Below, piece by piece: positions 25,801 to 33,662 of a stretch of DNA of 64,000 bases (within the stretch, counting starts at the first letter, position 1; each line of letters begins with the position of its first letter). The stretch lies in contig NZ_LMMP01000049.1 of NCBI RefSeq assembly GCF_001422815.1, positions 155,026 through 219,025 of the forward strand, written 5' to 3'. The translations under genes and the position numbers were made by a program. The notes under the pieces were generated by a model. The model saw only the letters and a list, made by a program, of their open reading frames with translations, was not told where the DNA came from and searched no databases. Origin of the DNA: Methylobacterium sp. Leaf91 (lineage in GTDB: Bacteria; Pseudomonadota; Alphaproteobacteria; Rhizobiales; Beijerinckiaceae).

Positions 25801-26122
25801 GGCGGGCAAAGTAGATGTCGAGCTTTTCCGAGAAGACGGCGGTGACCTGGGAGAACCCGTTTCGCGAGAGTGAGCGGGTGTATTCCAAGCCCTTGATCCC
25901 GGCGAGCGCGGTCTCGACCGGGTAGGTCACCTGCTTCTCGATATCGACCGGCGAGAGCGAGGGGGCCGTGGTGTTGATCTGCACCTGGTTGTTGGTGATG
26001 TCCGGCACGGCGTCGATGGGCAGCTTCGTCAGCGAGAACACGCCGAAGCCGGCCGCCAGCAGCGACAGGAGCACCACCAGCCAGCGCTGGTGGACGGAGA
26101 AGTCGAGTATCTTCGAGATCAT
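22877..26122 (-). CDS. czcA: CzcA-family heavy-metal RND pump
   Basis: 1081 residues. Signature PIDAVPDITNNQVQINT near the N-terminus is that of the Zn/Co/Cd (HME1) group. The proton-relay helix reads LDFGLIVDGAVIITENALRH, with the two Asp and the Glu that CzcA needs for transport; CusA in this same window lacks them (AVGAMIDAAIVMIEN). The periplasmic part has an insert rich in charged residues, KPEERKVSPDGKDGWQSDG, after the first large loop. The pump drives Zn, Co or Cd outward with CzcB as adaptor. It follows czcB by 11 bp. No CzcC outer-membrane gene is in the window. Confidence 0.93.
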   Translation of the reverse strand: MISKILDFSVHQRWLVVLLSLLAAGFGVFSLTKLPIDAVPDITNNQVQINTTAPSLSPVDIEKQVTYPVETALAGIKGLEYTRSLSRNGFSQVTAVFSEKLDIYFARQQVAERIGEAKSTLPPGAEPHMGPISTGLGEIYMWSIHYAKPEERKVSPDGKDGWQSDGSYLTPEGQRLATELERTAYLRTVQDWIIRPQVKTVQGVAGVDSIGGFDKQYHVQPDPMKLTALDLSFADIGRALEANNANQGARYLEDNGEGYVVRAAGRLETMEDIGSVVVTTRGGVPVRISDIAEVRIGRDLRTGSGSEDGREVVIGTALMLIGENSRTVAAAVDARMTEIRRTLPPGVEVQTVLNRTVLVEATIRTVAKNLAEGAALVVVILFLLLGNIRAAIVTALVIPVAMLMTMTGMVQGRISANLMSLGALDFGLIVDGAVIITENALRHLAERQGELGRKLDLEERLATVRVSAEEMIKPSLYGQAIIILVYVPLLTFTGVEGKMFEPMALTVIIALVAAFVLSLTFVPAMISIVITGKVTETDNLFVRAIKAAYRPVLGAALRVPMLFVAVALVLLVGAGVLFRGLGQEFIPQLDEKSIALNAQRIPSTSLSQSQAMQLKVEQAIGRFPQVAYVFSKTGTAEVASDPMPPSSSDTFVILKPQAEWPDPDLSKAELQESIEKALGALAGNVYEFSQPIQLRFNELLAGTRGDLAVKVFGDDLGAMTAAANQIAAILRGVEGADDVKVEQTAGLPFLEIGINKAEAARLGLSTSAIQDVIGAAIGGREAGVVFEGDRRFPIVVRLNDKVREDREALENIPVPLPPGPNGRAASVLLKQVASFSVTEGPNQISRENGRRRVVVTANVRGRDIGSLVAEAQDKVASGVSLPAGYYVTWGGQFENLASARQRLMVVVPVCFFLIFLLLFSALNSARDALLVFSAVPLALTGGIAALWLRGMPFSVPAAVGFIALSGVAVLNGLVMLTYIKQLIAEGRPRREAIMEGAMTRLRPVAMTALVASLGFVPMALATETGAEIQRPLATVVIGGLISATLLTLVVLPALYARFADAVAPERKDRPMPVQPHLRAAE

Positions 26123-26133
26123 GATGGCCGCCC

Positions 26134-27537
26134 TCAGTGCGCGTGGTCGGCTTCGGCCTTGCCGAGCTCGGCCTTCAGGACAAAGGAGTTGGCCACAGCG
26201 ACCTCTTCCCCGGGATTGAGGCCGGTAAGGATCTCGAAGGCGTCATCGTCGGCCCTGCCGAGAGTCACGTCTCGGCGCTCGAAGCCCTCCGGGGTCCGCA
26301 CGAAGGCGACCTTCTCGCCGCCGATGGTCTGGATGGCGGACTTGGGCAGCCGCACCTTGACCTTGTCCTGGGCGATCTCGACCTCGGTGGTGACGAAGGT
26401 GCCGGGCCGCCAGGCCATGTCCTTGTTCGGCAGGGCGACGATGACCCGAGCCGAGCGCGTCTCCGGGTTGAGGATGGGACTGACGAACACCACCTTGCCC
26501 TCGCCGCGGGCGGCGTCGTCGCCGACGATGGTCACCTTGGCGCCCTCGCGGACCTTCGAGAGTTCGGTGGTCGGAACCGCGAGCTCGATCCACACCGAGG
26601 ACAGGTCGGCGACCGTGTAGACGTCGGCCGGGTCGCCTTCCTTGCCGACGGCGGTGCCGACGTCGACCTTGCGCTCGACCACCCGCCCGGCGAGGGGTGA
26701 CTTCAATTCGTAGCGGCGTAGGCTCGACAGGTTCGGCGTGGTCTCGTCCTTCCTGGCGGACGTCGCCACCTCGGCGGCGTTCAGGCCAAGGGCCGACAGC
26801 TTCTGGCGCGCGAGATCGACCCTGAGCGTCGCCTCCGAGTAGGCGGCCTTCGCGTTCAGGAATGCCGATTCCGCGGAGATCCGCTTGTCCCAGAGGGCCT
26901 GCTGGCGGTCGAAGTTCGTCTTCTCCAGGTCAGCCTTGACCGTCGCGGTGAGGAAGTCGCTCTTGGCCTCGGCGACCTCGCGGCTGTCGAGTACGGCCAC
27001 GACCTCGCCCTTGGCGACCTCCTCGCCGAGGCGCTTGCGCATTTCGGACACGGTGCCGACGACCCGCACGGGAACGCGTGCGATCCGGTCGGCGTCCTGC
27101 GCGATGGTGCCGGGCACCAGCAAATGGCGCGAGAGGATCCCGCCCTCGACCATCGCCAGCTCGATGTCCTGCTCGGCGGCCTGCTCGGCCGTCATCTTGA
27201 TCTTGCCCTCTCCCTCCTCGTCGTGGCCGTTCGCCTCGCCCTCGGCGTGCTTGTGGCCACCGGCTTCGGGCTTGGCCTCTCCCTCGGAGTGCTTGTGCTC
27301 GCCGGAAGGCTTGGGCTCGCCGTCGGCATGCTCGTGGCCATGGTCGCCGTGACCGTGCCCATCGTCGGCTGCGGGTGTCACCGGCCTGGTAACGGCCGCA
27401 TTGGTTGGGGGCGTCGCCCGGGCGTTCGTGAGGCCGGCGGCCGCGAGGGCGCCCTGCACGACCTCGGACACACGGGGGAAGGCACCGCCGATGACGATGC
27501 CGATGGCCAGGAAAGCCACGGAAAGGAATGCACGCAT
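26134..27537 (-). CDS. czcB: CzcB-family RND adaptor with His-rich N-terminal region
   Basis: 467 residues. Hydrophobic anchor at about 3-20, then a long metal-binding stretch at about 57-110 with repeats such as DGHGHGDHGHEHADGE, SGEHKHSEGE and GGHKHAEGE. The rest is a standard membrane-fusion protein: barrel and lipoyl domains around a hairpin rich in Ala/Lys (ATVKADLEKTNFDRQQALWD), then a membrane-proximal domain. The His repeats probably buffer Zn/Co in the periplasm before hand-over. Start ATG 27537; no clear ribosome site is seen. Gene order is czcB-czcA with close spacing, as in other alphaproteobacterial czc clusters lacking czcC next door. Confidence 0.9.
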   Translation of the reverse strand: MRAFLSVAFLAIGIVIGGAFPRVSEVVQGALAAAGLTNARATPPTNAAVTRPVTPAADDGHGHGDHGHEHADGEPKPSGEHKHSEGEAKPEAGGHKHAEGEANGHDEEGEGKIKMTAEQAAEQDIELAMVEGGILSRHLLVPGTIAQDADRIARVPVRVVGTVSEMRKRLGEEVAKGEVVAVLDSREVAEAKSDFLTATVKADLEKTNFDRQQALWDKRISAESAFLNAKAAYSEATLRVDLARQKLSALGLNAAEVATSARKDETTPNLSSLRRYELKSPLAGRVVERKVDVGTAVGKEGDPADVYTVADLSSVWIELAVPTTELSKVREGAKVTIVGDDAARGEGKVVFVSPILNPETRSARVIVALPNKDMAWRPGTFVTTEVEIAQDKVKVRLPKSAIQTIGGEKVAFVRTPEGFERRDVTLGRADDDAFEILTGLNPGEEVAVANSFVLKAELGKAEADHAH

Positions 27538-27681
27538 GGGAATGGGCCGGGTTCCGACCGGGACGTCGCACGGCCGCTTAGGCGGCGGGAAACGGTCCCG
27601 TACTGGGTATTTCGCGAATTAGAGGCAGCCGTGACCCGTGTGGGGCCGGCCGGGACGCGCCACGGACGTGGCGGCGTCGCC

Positions 27682-28044
27682 TCAGGCGCGAGGCGGCCTG
27701 GGTTGGCGGTCGGGCGAGACCGATCCGATGGGTGTGGTCACGGTCGCGTAGGAGGCACGCCCCGTCCCGCGGGGCGGTAGGGCCGGCGTCCCGTCGACGC
27801 TGAGTGCCTGATGGCAGCCGCAGGTGGCATGGCAGGCGGGGCAGGCATCGGAGTGATCGACGGCGGCTGCCAGGGTTGGTGCGGACACGGACAGTTCGTG
27901 ACCAACGGACCGGTGGGCCTCGGCGGAATGGATCGCGCCCGGGACGACGAGCGCCAGGACCAAGACGAGCGAGAGCACGCGCACGGTGGTCGCCCACCAG
28001 CCGCGCATCGTCTCGTAGGCCCTGATCCGAGGTCCCGTGGTCAT
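27682..28044 (-). CDS. Small exported Cys/His-containing protein upstream of czcB
   Basis: 120 residues from ATG 28044 (AAGGCGACC upstream); another ATG at 28008 would also keep the hydrophobic segment. Helix at about residues 22-38 (LSLVLVLALVVPGAIHS), then a possible metal-binding patch DACPACHATCGCHQ with four Cys and two His. It lies 144 bp upstream of czcB on the same strand. By position it resembles CzcI, a small periplasmic modulator in front of czcCBA, but sequence likeness was not established. Confidence 0.55.
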   Translation of the reverse strand: MTTGPRIRAYETMRGWWATTVRVLSLVLVLALVVPGAIHSAEAHRSVGHELSVSAPTLAAAVDHSDACPACHATCGCHQALSVDGTPALPPRGTGRASYATVTTPIGSVSPDRQPRPPRA

Positions 28045-28109
28045 GGTCGCCTTATGAACGATTCAGGGCCACCCGTACATGCCGGATGGCCCTTTGGCAG
28101 GGTCGAACC

Positions 28110-28361
28110 TTAATAGTCGTCGTGGTGATGGTGGTGGTGCCGGCGCTCGCCGTAGTACCGACGTTCCCCGTAGAACGCCCGGTCGCCGTAATCCCGATGC
28201 GGACGGTGGATGACGACATCATCGTGGTCGCCATGATGGTAGCGGTCGACGTGGACGTCCCCGCCGCGCCGGTCGAAGTCGCCGCCATAGTATTGGGCGG
28301 ACGCGGCGGCCGGGGCCAGGATCAGGCCGACGGCGACCAAGGCTGGAATGCGAACTCGCAT
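28110..28361 (-). CDS. His-rich exported protein
   Basis: 83 residues from ATG 28361, with GAGG upstream; a longer frame starts at 28478 without support. Signal peptide 1-22 (ending ASAQ). The mature chain is packed with His, Tyr, Asp and Arg, ending in a run of six His followed by DDY. This is typical of small periplasmic metal buffers near czc systems. Similar secreted His-rich genes lie at 28500 and 29187 on the same strand. No enzyme motif is present. Confidence 0.65.
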   Translation of the reverse strand: MRVRIPALVAVGLILAPAAASAQYYGGDFDRRGGDVHVDRYHHGDHDDVVIHRPHRDYGDRAFYGERRYYGERRHHHHHHDDY

Positions 28362-28499
28362 GGCTCGTTCCTCAAAGGGGTATGCCTCAAGATGGGCGCG
28401 CCGAGTTGAACGAAGCCTGAAACAGCCGTTCATGGAAGCGTGGATGAAGATATCAGGGACGCCGTGAAACAGGTTCACGAGATCCCGGATCGGCAGAAC

Positions 28500-28757
28500 T
28501 CAGTGACGCTCGATGATCGTCGTGCGACGCTCGCCGCCGTGATGGTCATCGTGGTGGTCGTCATGGTGGTGATGCTCGCGCACGACCTCGCGGTGTTCAT
28601 GGCGGTCCCCGTGATGCCCCTCGCCGTGGCGCTCACCATGACCGTCGCCATGGACCCTGACGCCGCCCGGGCCGACATCGATGTGCTGCGCAAGGGCCGC
28701 GACCGGCGAAAAGGCCAGGGTCACGATGGCGGCGATGGCTCCGAACTTGGTCTTCAT
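28500..28757 (-). CDS. Second His-rich exported protein
   Basis: 85 residues from ATG 28757. Signal peptide 1-23 (ending ALAQ). The mature part has regular HG/GH units (VHGDGHGERHGEGHHGD), then REHHHHDDHHDDHHG and a basic end. It resembles the 28110 gene in plan but not in sequence, so the two are probably independent metal-binding proteins and not a recent tandem copy. Likely role: periplasmic zinc/nickel/cobalt binding near the czc pump. Confidence 0.65.
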   Translation of the reverse strand: MKTKFGAIAAIVTLAFSPVAALAQHIDVGPGGVRVHGDGHGERHGEGHHGDRHEHREVVREHHHHDDHHDDHHGGERRTTIIERH

Positions 28758-29071
28758 GTTGAGGCTCCCTCTCTCGAATACTGCGCAGGAACGTACGGAT
28801 CGAGAAAACCGATCCGAATGCTCCCGGTGAAATTCGGGAATATTTGGCAAGGGAGTTCGTGCGACGCGGGATCGTGTGCGCGAAACGACGATCCTGCAGG
28901 GCGGCACCCACGCGGGTTACGGCATGGAAGCGCAACAGCTCTTCGTGGTCGGGCGGAGACTGGAAGGACCACGGGAGGGGTGCCCGCCCCGGCACGAGGC
29001 CGAGGCGGGCGGTTCACGGTACCGAGGAGGGCACTACCGTACCGTGAAGGCGTCGGGCGGGAGCGGACCGG
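28758..29071. other. 314-bp intergenic region upstream of a His-rich gene
   Basis: No credible gene. The part nearest 28760-28870 is slightly richer in A+T (GGGAATATTTGGCAAGGGAG) and is the likely promoter of the leftward 28500 gene. A frame on the plus strand (28876-29208) has no ribosome site, composition or domain that would support it. Confidence 0.4.
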
Positions 29072-29146
29072 TCATCCCCCGCCAAGGGCGTAGCCTATGC
29101 CGACGGCAAGGAAGGCGAAGACGACCAGGAGGGGAAGCGTACGCAT
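29072..29146 (-). CDS. 24-residue membrane peptide
   Basis: From ATG 29146 to a stop at 29072, giving MRTLPLLVVFAFLAVGIGYALGGG: one short basic start and a single hydrophobic helix. The start has a very good ribosome site, GGGAGGATG, 5 bases upstream. It lies 40 bp after the 29187 gene on the same strand. Small single-helix peptides beside transporters often tune them, but no such role is shown here. The support is the ribosome site and the helix. Confidence 0.45.
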   Translation of the reverse strand: MRTLPLLVVFAFLAVGIGYALGGG

Positions 29147-29186
29147 CGGTGCATCCTCCCGGCCTTCCGAGGTCAGCGTCGTCCGC

Positions 29187-29444
29187 TCACTTCTTGCCGT
29201 GGGAGTGACCGTGGGCGTGCCCATCCTTGTCGGAATGGACGGGCTTGCCGTCCTTGCCGACCTCGCGGGCCTCGCTCTCGCGCGGGTCGTCGCGATGGGC
29301 CGGGCCACCGGCCACGCCGCCGGTGTTCGGCACGGAGCGCTCGGGATTGTTCGCGTTCCCATGCCCGTCCTCGGCGGCGTAGGCGGGAGCCGAGAGGCCT
29401 GCTAGTAGGCCGAGGGTGAGAAGGGCGGCGATGGTACGCTTCAT
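29187..29444 (-). CDS. Third His-rich exported protein
   Basis: 85 residues from ATG 29444. Signal peptide 1-23 (ending AYAAE). The mature part is polar, with PNTGGVAGGPAHRDDPRESE, and ends in DKDGHAHGHSHGKK, a nickel/zinc-binding-like tail. Upstream is the end of the histidine kinase gene on the same strand, 99 bp away. It probably shares the metal-stress regulation of the region through the two-component system. Confidence 0.6.
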   Translation of the reverse strand: MKRTIAALLTLGLLAGLSAPAYAAEDGHGNANNPERSVPNTGGVAGGPAHRDDPRESEAREVGKDGKPVHSDKDGHAHGHSHGKK

Positions 29445-29543
29445 AATTCTGATCCCTGGGGTTCGGCAGCCGGTGCGGCCGCTTCGAGACCTGAGATAGC
29501 GACCCTGTTTTACACCCGGACGCCTGGTTCGTGACGAAGTGTG

Positions 29544-30872
29544 TCAGCGACCGGCGCGCGGCAGGGAGATCCGGACCCGAAGGCCGCCTCCCGACCGATT
29601 GGATAGGGCGATGCCGCCTCCCTCCGCCTCGACGATCCGGCGCGCGATGGTCAGGCCGAGGCCGGTGCCGCCGGTGTTGCGGTTCCGCGACGCTTCGAGG
29701 CGGGTGAACGGCTCGAAGGCGCGGGCGACCTCTTCAGGCGGGATGCCTGGACCATCGTCCTCGACGGTGAGCACCAGCTCTTCCGGCTCCACGTCAAGCG
29801 AGATAAAGGCGCGGGTCCCGTAACGCACGGCGTTGTCGACGACGTTGTCGAGCGCGCGTCGCAGCGCAACTGGGCGCACCGTCGCGAGTGCGCGGCCAGG
29901 GCCCGCATAGGCGACCTCGCGGCCAGCGTCCGAGGACGTGTCGGCGATGCTCATGAGGACGCTCGCGACGTTGGCAACCTGGCGCGGCTCCGGGTCTGCG
30001 TCGCCCCGAAGGTACGCCAGGGTCGAATCGACCATCGCCTGCATGTCGTCGAGGTCCGAGCCCATCGCCCGGATCTCGCCGCCCTCGGGCAGCCCGTCGA
30101 GGCGGAGGCGAAGCCGCGCGATGGGGGTGCGCAGGTCGTGGGAGACGGCCGCCAGGGCCTGGGTCCGTTCCGTCACCAGCCGATGGATGCGGTCCTGCAT
30201 CGCGTTGAGGGCCCGGGCGATATCGCGGGTCTCGTCGGGGCCGGCTTCCCTCACGGGGACCACCTTTCCGTGCCCGATTTCGGCCGTAGCGCGGGTGAGG
30301 TCGCGCAACGGTCCCGCGATCCGGTGCATCAGGACGACGGCGGCGACACCGACGAGGATGGCCATCGCCGTCGCGAGGTAGGCCCACGATCCGAGCCGTG
30401 CGAGGCCGGGTGCATGGGCCGAGCGGAAGGTCAAAAAACTCCCGTCCGCCAGGGCGAGCGCACCGCCCAGGTCCTCCTGATGAAGGGCCTCGTGGCCACT
30501 GTCCATCGCGAGTGCGAGACCGGGTTCGAGGCTCGGCTCCGACGCGATCATCCGGGACCTGAGCGACCACATCGCCGGGTCGCCGGCCCTGTCAGGGAGC
30601 AGGGTCGAGGTCGGCGACCATCCCAGCTCGAAATGCGCGGACGACAGGGCCTTCGCCTCGGCGTCGCGTTCGGTCTGTGGGCGGCGGAGCACCGCCTCGC
30701 GCGCCAGGGTAAGCTGGTTGGCGACCTGCCGCGCGAACGCATCGTCCGCCGCGGCGGTCGCGGATTGCCGATAGAGAAGCAGTGCCCCGCCGTGGACGGC
30801 GAGGATGGCCAGGAGCAGGACTGCGACCGTTCGGGCTTCCAGGCTGCGGGCCAAGGGTGCCAGGCGTCTCAA
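29544..30872 (-). CDS. Sensor histidine kinase of a metal-linked two-component system
   Basis: 442 residues. Two transmembrane helices (about 13-32 and 168-186) flank a periplasmic sensor of about 135 residues. A HAMP domain follows (RIAGPLRDLTRATAEIGHG), then the phospho-acceptor His in AAVSHDLRTPIARLRLRL. ATP-binding boxes: N box VVDNAVRYG, G1 VEDDGPGIPP, and GGTGLGLTIARRIVE. The gene overlaps the response regulator stop by 4 bases. Its periplasmic sensor is likely to detect metal or envelope stress, given czc genes on one side and a CDF exporter on the other. Confidence 0.92.
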   Translation of the reverse strand: MRRLAPLARSLEARTVAVLLLAILAVHGGALLLYRQSATAAADDAFARQVANQLTLAREAVLRRPQTERDAEAKALSSAHFELGWSPTSTLLPDRAGDPAMWSLRSRMIASEPSLEPGLALAMDSGHEALHQEDLGGALALADGSFLTFRSAHAPGLARLGSWAYLATAMAILVGVAAVVLMHRIAGPLRDLTRATAEIGHGKVVPVREAGPDETRDIARALNAMQDRIHRLVTERTQALAAVSHDLRTPIARLRLRLDGLPEGGEIRAMGSDLDDMQAMVDSTLAYLRGDADPEPRQVANVASVLMSIADTSSDAGREVAYAGPGRALATVRPVALRRALDNVVDNAVRYGTRAFISLDVEPEELVLTVEDDGPGIPPEEVARAFEPFTRLEASRNRNTGGTGLGLTIARRIVEAEGGGIALSNRSGGGLRVRISLPRAGR

Positions 30873-31618
30873 GCGCGCTCAACCTTCGAGGCGAGCATGT
30901 AGCCGGCCCCGCGCACGGTCTTGATGACCGGAGGCAGGCCCTCGGGCGGTTCGAGCTTGCGCCGCAGGCGGCTCACCAGGGTGTCGACGCTGCGATCCGT
31001 GGGGGACCCGAGCCTGGCACGGGACAGTTCGAGGATCATCTCCCGGCCCAGCACGCGCCCCGGGTGTTCGAGGAAGACGAGGAGGAGGTCGTACTCGGCG
31101 CCGGAGAGGTCGACGGCCGCCCCCTCGGGATCGACGAGCGAGCGGCTGCGCATGTCGAGCCTCCAGCCTGAGAAGGAGAGCACCTCGGATACCGGGGACG
31201 AGGGCGACGAGGGTGCCATGGAGGCGCGGCGCAAGACGGCACGGACACGGGCCAGGAGCTCGGGCCGGCCGAAGGGCTTGGCCACGTAGTCGTCGGCCCC
31301 AAGTTCCAACCCAAGCACCCGGTCGGCCTCCTCGTTGCGGGCGCTGACCATGATCACCGGCACCGTGCTCCTCGCGCGCAACGCCCGGAGCAGGTCAAGG
31401 CCCGAGGCCCCGGGCAGCATCACGTCAAGCAGGACGAGGTCGACGCCACCGGCAGGCAGGAGGCGCCAGAATTCAATGGCGCTTCTGCAACCGGTGACAC
31501 GATAGCCCGCCTCGCGGAGAAGGCGGGTGACCAGCATACGCAGGCCGTCGTCATCCTCGACGAGGAGGACGTGTTCCGAACCATCGGAACCCGCGTTGCC
31601 CCCGTTTTCGTGGATCAA
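30869..31618 (-). CDS. OmpR-family response regulator
   Basis: Receiver with acidic pair VLLVEDDDG, phospho-acceptor Asp in LVLLDVMLPGASGL, Lys in DYVAKPFGRPE; then a winged-helix output domain with VDLSGAEYDLLLVFLEHPGR, TDRSVDTLVSRLRRKL and VRGAGYML. I place the start at TTG 31618, because GGAGG stands 5 bases upstream; a GTG at 31675 would add 19 residues without a ribosome site. The kinase gene follows with a 4-base overlap. Together they likely control the czc, His-rich and CDF genes; the target sites are not visible to me. Confidence 0.88.
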   Translation of the reverse strand: MIHENGGNAGSDGSEHVLLVEDDDGLRMLVTRLLREAGYRVTGCRSAIEFWRLLPAGGVDLVLLDVMLPGASGLDLLRALRARSTVPVIMVSARNEEADRVLGLELGADDYVAKPFGRPELLARVRAVLRRASMAPSSPSSPVSEVLSFSGWRLDMRSRSLVDPEGAAVDLSGAEYDLLLVFLEHPGRVLGREMILELSRARLGSPTDRSVDTLVSRLRRKLEPPEGLPPVIKTVRGAGYMLASKVERA

Positions 31619-31685
31619 CGATTCCTCCGTCCTGCAATGGGCGTCACCGTTCCGTCCGCGGGGGCATTCATACACCCGATGCCGG

Positions 31686-32654
31686 TCAAACGACGTGGGC
31701 GGGTGCGAGGATGCAGGCGGTGTCGCTGCTGGTCTCCACCTGCAGGGTGGTGTGGCCGATGCCGAACCGTTCCTTGATGCCGACGGCCGTTTTCATGAGG
31801 AACTCGTCGTCGGGCCGGCCGCCAGGCATTAGGAGATGGGCGGTAAGGCATGTCTCCGTGGTGCTCATCGCCCAGATATGCAGGTCGTGGAGTGACGCGA
31901 CCCCCGGAAGTCCTTCGAGGTGGCTGCGGACGGCGTCGGGGTCGATGCCCGGCGGGACGGCAGCGAGGGATAGCGTGAGGCTGTCGCGCAGGAGGCCCCA
32001 GGTGCTCCAGACGATAATGAAGACGATGGCGAGGCTGACGACGGGATCGAGCCAGGTCCATCCGGTGTAGAGGATCACGAGGCCGGCAATGACCACCCCG
32101 GCCGAGACGGCGGCGTCGGCGACCATGTGCAGGAACGCGCCCTTGATGTTGATGTCCCCCTTGGCACCAGAGGCGAACAGCCAGGCGGTGATGCCGTTCA
32201 CCAGGATGCCGACCGCCGCGACGATCATCACGGTCTTGCCGGCGACCGGGGCGGGCTCGCCGAAGCGCTGGATCGCCTCCCAGGCGATGGCGCCAACGGC
32301 CACCAGCAGGAACACCGCGTTGAACAGGGCCGCCAGGATCGAGGAGCCCTTCATCCCGTAGGTGTACCGCGCGCTCGGGGCGCGCTTGGCCAGCACCGTC
32401 GCGATCCACGCCACGACGAGACCGAGCACGTCCGAGAGGTTGTGTCCGGCATCGGCCAGCAGGGCCATCGAGTTCGCCAGCACCCCATAAGTGGCCTCGA
32501 TGGCGACGAAGCCCACATTGAGGGCGATGCCAATTGCGAACGCCTTCCCGAAGCTCGCCGGGGCGTGGGAATGCCCGGGATGGTCATGGGTCGCATGGGC
32601 CTCATGGTCATGCGACCCGTGGTCGTGACCGGCGTGTGCGTCGTTCGTCGTCAT
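31686..32654 (-). CDS. czcD: Cation diffusion facilitator (CzcD/ZitB type)
   Basis: About 322 residues from ATG 32654 with AGGA upstream; an in-frame start at 32684 adds 10 residues. A His/Asp-rich N-terminus (GHDHGSHDHEAHATHDHPGH) is followed by six transmembrane helices. The zinc site is plain: HNLSD in ALLADAGHNLSDVLGL (helix 2) and HMVAD in FLHMVADAAVSA (helix 5). The C-terminal cytoplasmic domain starts at about 235 (GLPGVASLHDLHIWAMS). It exports Zn, Co or Cd from cytoplasm to periplasm and complements the CzcBA pump. It is on the same strand as the kinase/regulator pair and close to it. Confidence 0.92.
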   Translation of the reverse strand: MTTNDAHAGHDHGSHDHEAHATHDHPGHSHAPASFGKAFAIGIALNVGFVAIEATYGVLANSMALLADAGHNLSDVLGLVVAWIATVLAKRAPSARYTYGMKGSSILAALFNAVFLLVAVGAIAWEAIQRFGEPAPVAGKTVMIVAAVGILVNGITAWLFASGAKGDINIKGAFLHMVADAAVSAGVVIAGLVILYTGWTWLDPVVSLAIVFIIVWSTWGLLRDSLTLSLAAVPPGIDPDAVRSHLEGLPGVASLHDLHIWAMSTTETCLTAHLLMPGGRPDDEFLMKTAVGIKERFGIGHTTLQVETSSDTACILAPAHVV

Positions 32655-32700
32655 GGTCGTCCTGTAGCGGTCTTCGACATTCAACGGGTTTGACCGGGGC

Positions 32701-32910
32701 TCACTTGGCCGGTGCGGGGAGCGTCGCGACGGCGTCTCTCTGGTGCTCGGTCCAGGCCTGCTGAAGAATTTGGATTGAGGAAGTCACGAAGATCTCGGCC
32801 ATCACCGCCGCCACGATCAGGTCGGGCCACGCCATGACGGCGCCCTTTAACCTTAGAGCCGCGACGACGATCATGAGTAAAGGTCCGCCCTCCGCTAGGT
32901 AGGCTTGCAC
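32701..32910 (-). pseudogene. C-terminal fragment of a second CDF-type cation transporter
   Basis: 69 residues, ending PAPAK. The core AWPDLIVAAVMAEIFVTSSI with QILQQAW is the last transmembrane segment of short CDF-like cation transporters (usually about 200 residues with GWPDLIVA near the end). The first four helices and the metal-site helices are missing, and upstream sequence is decayed mobile DNA. So this is a truncated relic and not a complete gene. It lies next to the intact czcD, at the edge of the metal island. Confidence 0.6.
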
Positions 32911-33500
32911 TCGATATGCGCGCCGTGAATTTTGGGGAGGCTCCTACGTGGCGGGCAGGAGGCTCGTTTTTGGAACGTCGGTCGCATCGCCGCAGCCGGC
33001 AGTTGGTGATGATGGTGAAGGGGGACGGCGACCGAGGTCTGTAAGTCGTCTGGATGTGCCCGCACGAATGGCGGAAGGGTATGGTGCTGCATCCTCGGCG
33101 GGGGCGGTTAAGGGCCAGTTTTAAAGAGCCGTGTGCCCACACTATGGAATCGTCAGAACCGCCTGTCGACGCCAACATACACCCTTTATTGACGTCGGCG
33201 GCTGACCTGGGCGCATACTGATGTAGCCAGGGTCATCGATCTCAGCCGCTTGTTCTGCCAGATCGTCCCGAGCCTCTGTTTCTAGCAGCCGTCGATAAAA
33301 TCAGATGTCACAGGGTTCAATCACTGGCTGGATGAAGCGCAAACCTGCGGTGTCTGCATGGCGGAGAGCGTCGCTGCCGGCATCACTTAGCACGGAGACG
33401 CCATTCTGTCCGCGCTGATACCGCTTTGGAGCAGCAGGCAGGTTAAAGGCACATCACCTTTCTCACCTGAAGGGATTCGAGATCAACCGCCCTACCGAGC
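32911..33500. other. Gene-poor stretch, decayed sequence between the metal island and the phage-derived element
   Basis: No coding frame with a ribosome site or domain was found. Composition becomes less G+C-rich from about 33100 on. There are scattered stops in all frames. It has the look of mobile DNA that has lost its genes; only the last part (33501 onward) can be identified. Confidence 0.5.
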
Positions 33501-33662
33501 AAGCCAACCGACACCGCCTATATCGAGTTGTTCAACGGCCGCCCACCGGGAGAATGTCTGAACGCCTAGTGGTTCCTGTCGTTGACGGATTAGCGCGAAA
33601 GCATCGACGAATGGTGGCGCCAATATAACAAAAATCAACCTCACACGACCTCAGATAGCTGA
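33501..33662 (+). pseudogene. IS3-family transposase (OrfB) relic
   Basis: In one frame the sequence gives KPTDTAYIELFNGRPPGECL and then NA, a stop, WFLSLTD, a stop, RESIDEWWRQYNKNQPHT and TSDS. This lines up with the end of IS3-type integrases: the DDE-domain phrase GKPxxNAxxESFNGR, then ECLN, and an ending of the YNxxRPHSxL type. Two in-frame stops and sequence drift show that it is dead. The 5' half and OrfA were not found. It marks a former insertion at the left border of the phage-derived element. Confidence 0.72.

Noticed and set aside
22742..25873. Long rightward frames (22742-24028, 24299-25873) opposite czcA
   Set aside because: They mirror the codons of czcA, have His/Asp/Gly/Arg-rich shadow composition and no ribosome site. 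High-G+C genes often leave such antisense frames.
28876..29208. 110-residue rightward gene
   Set aside because: No ribosome site, no domain and Arg/Gly-rich drift; it overlaps a better supported 24-residue peptide on the other strand.
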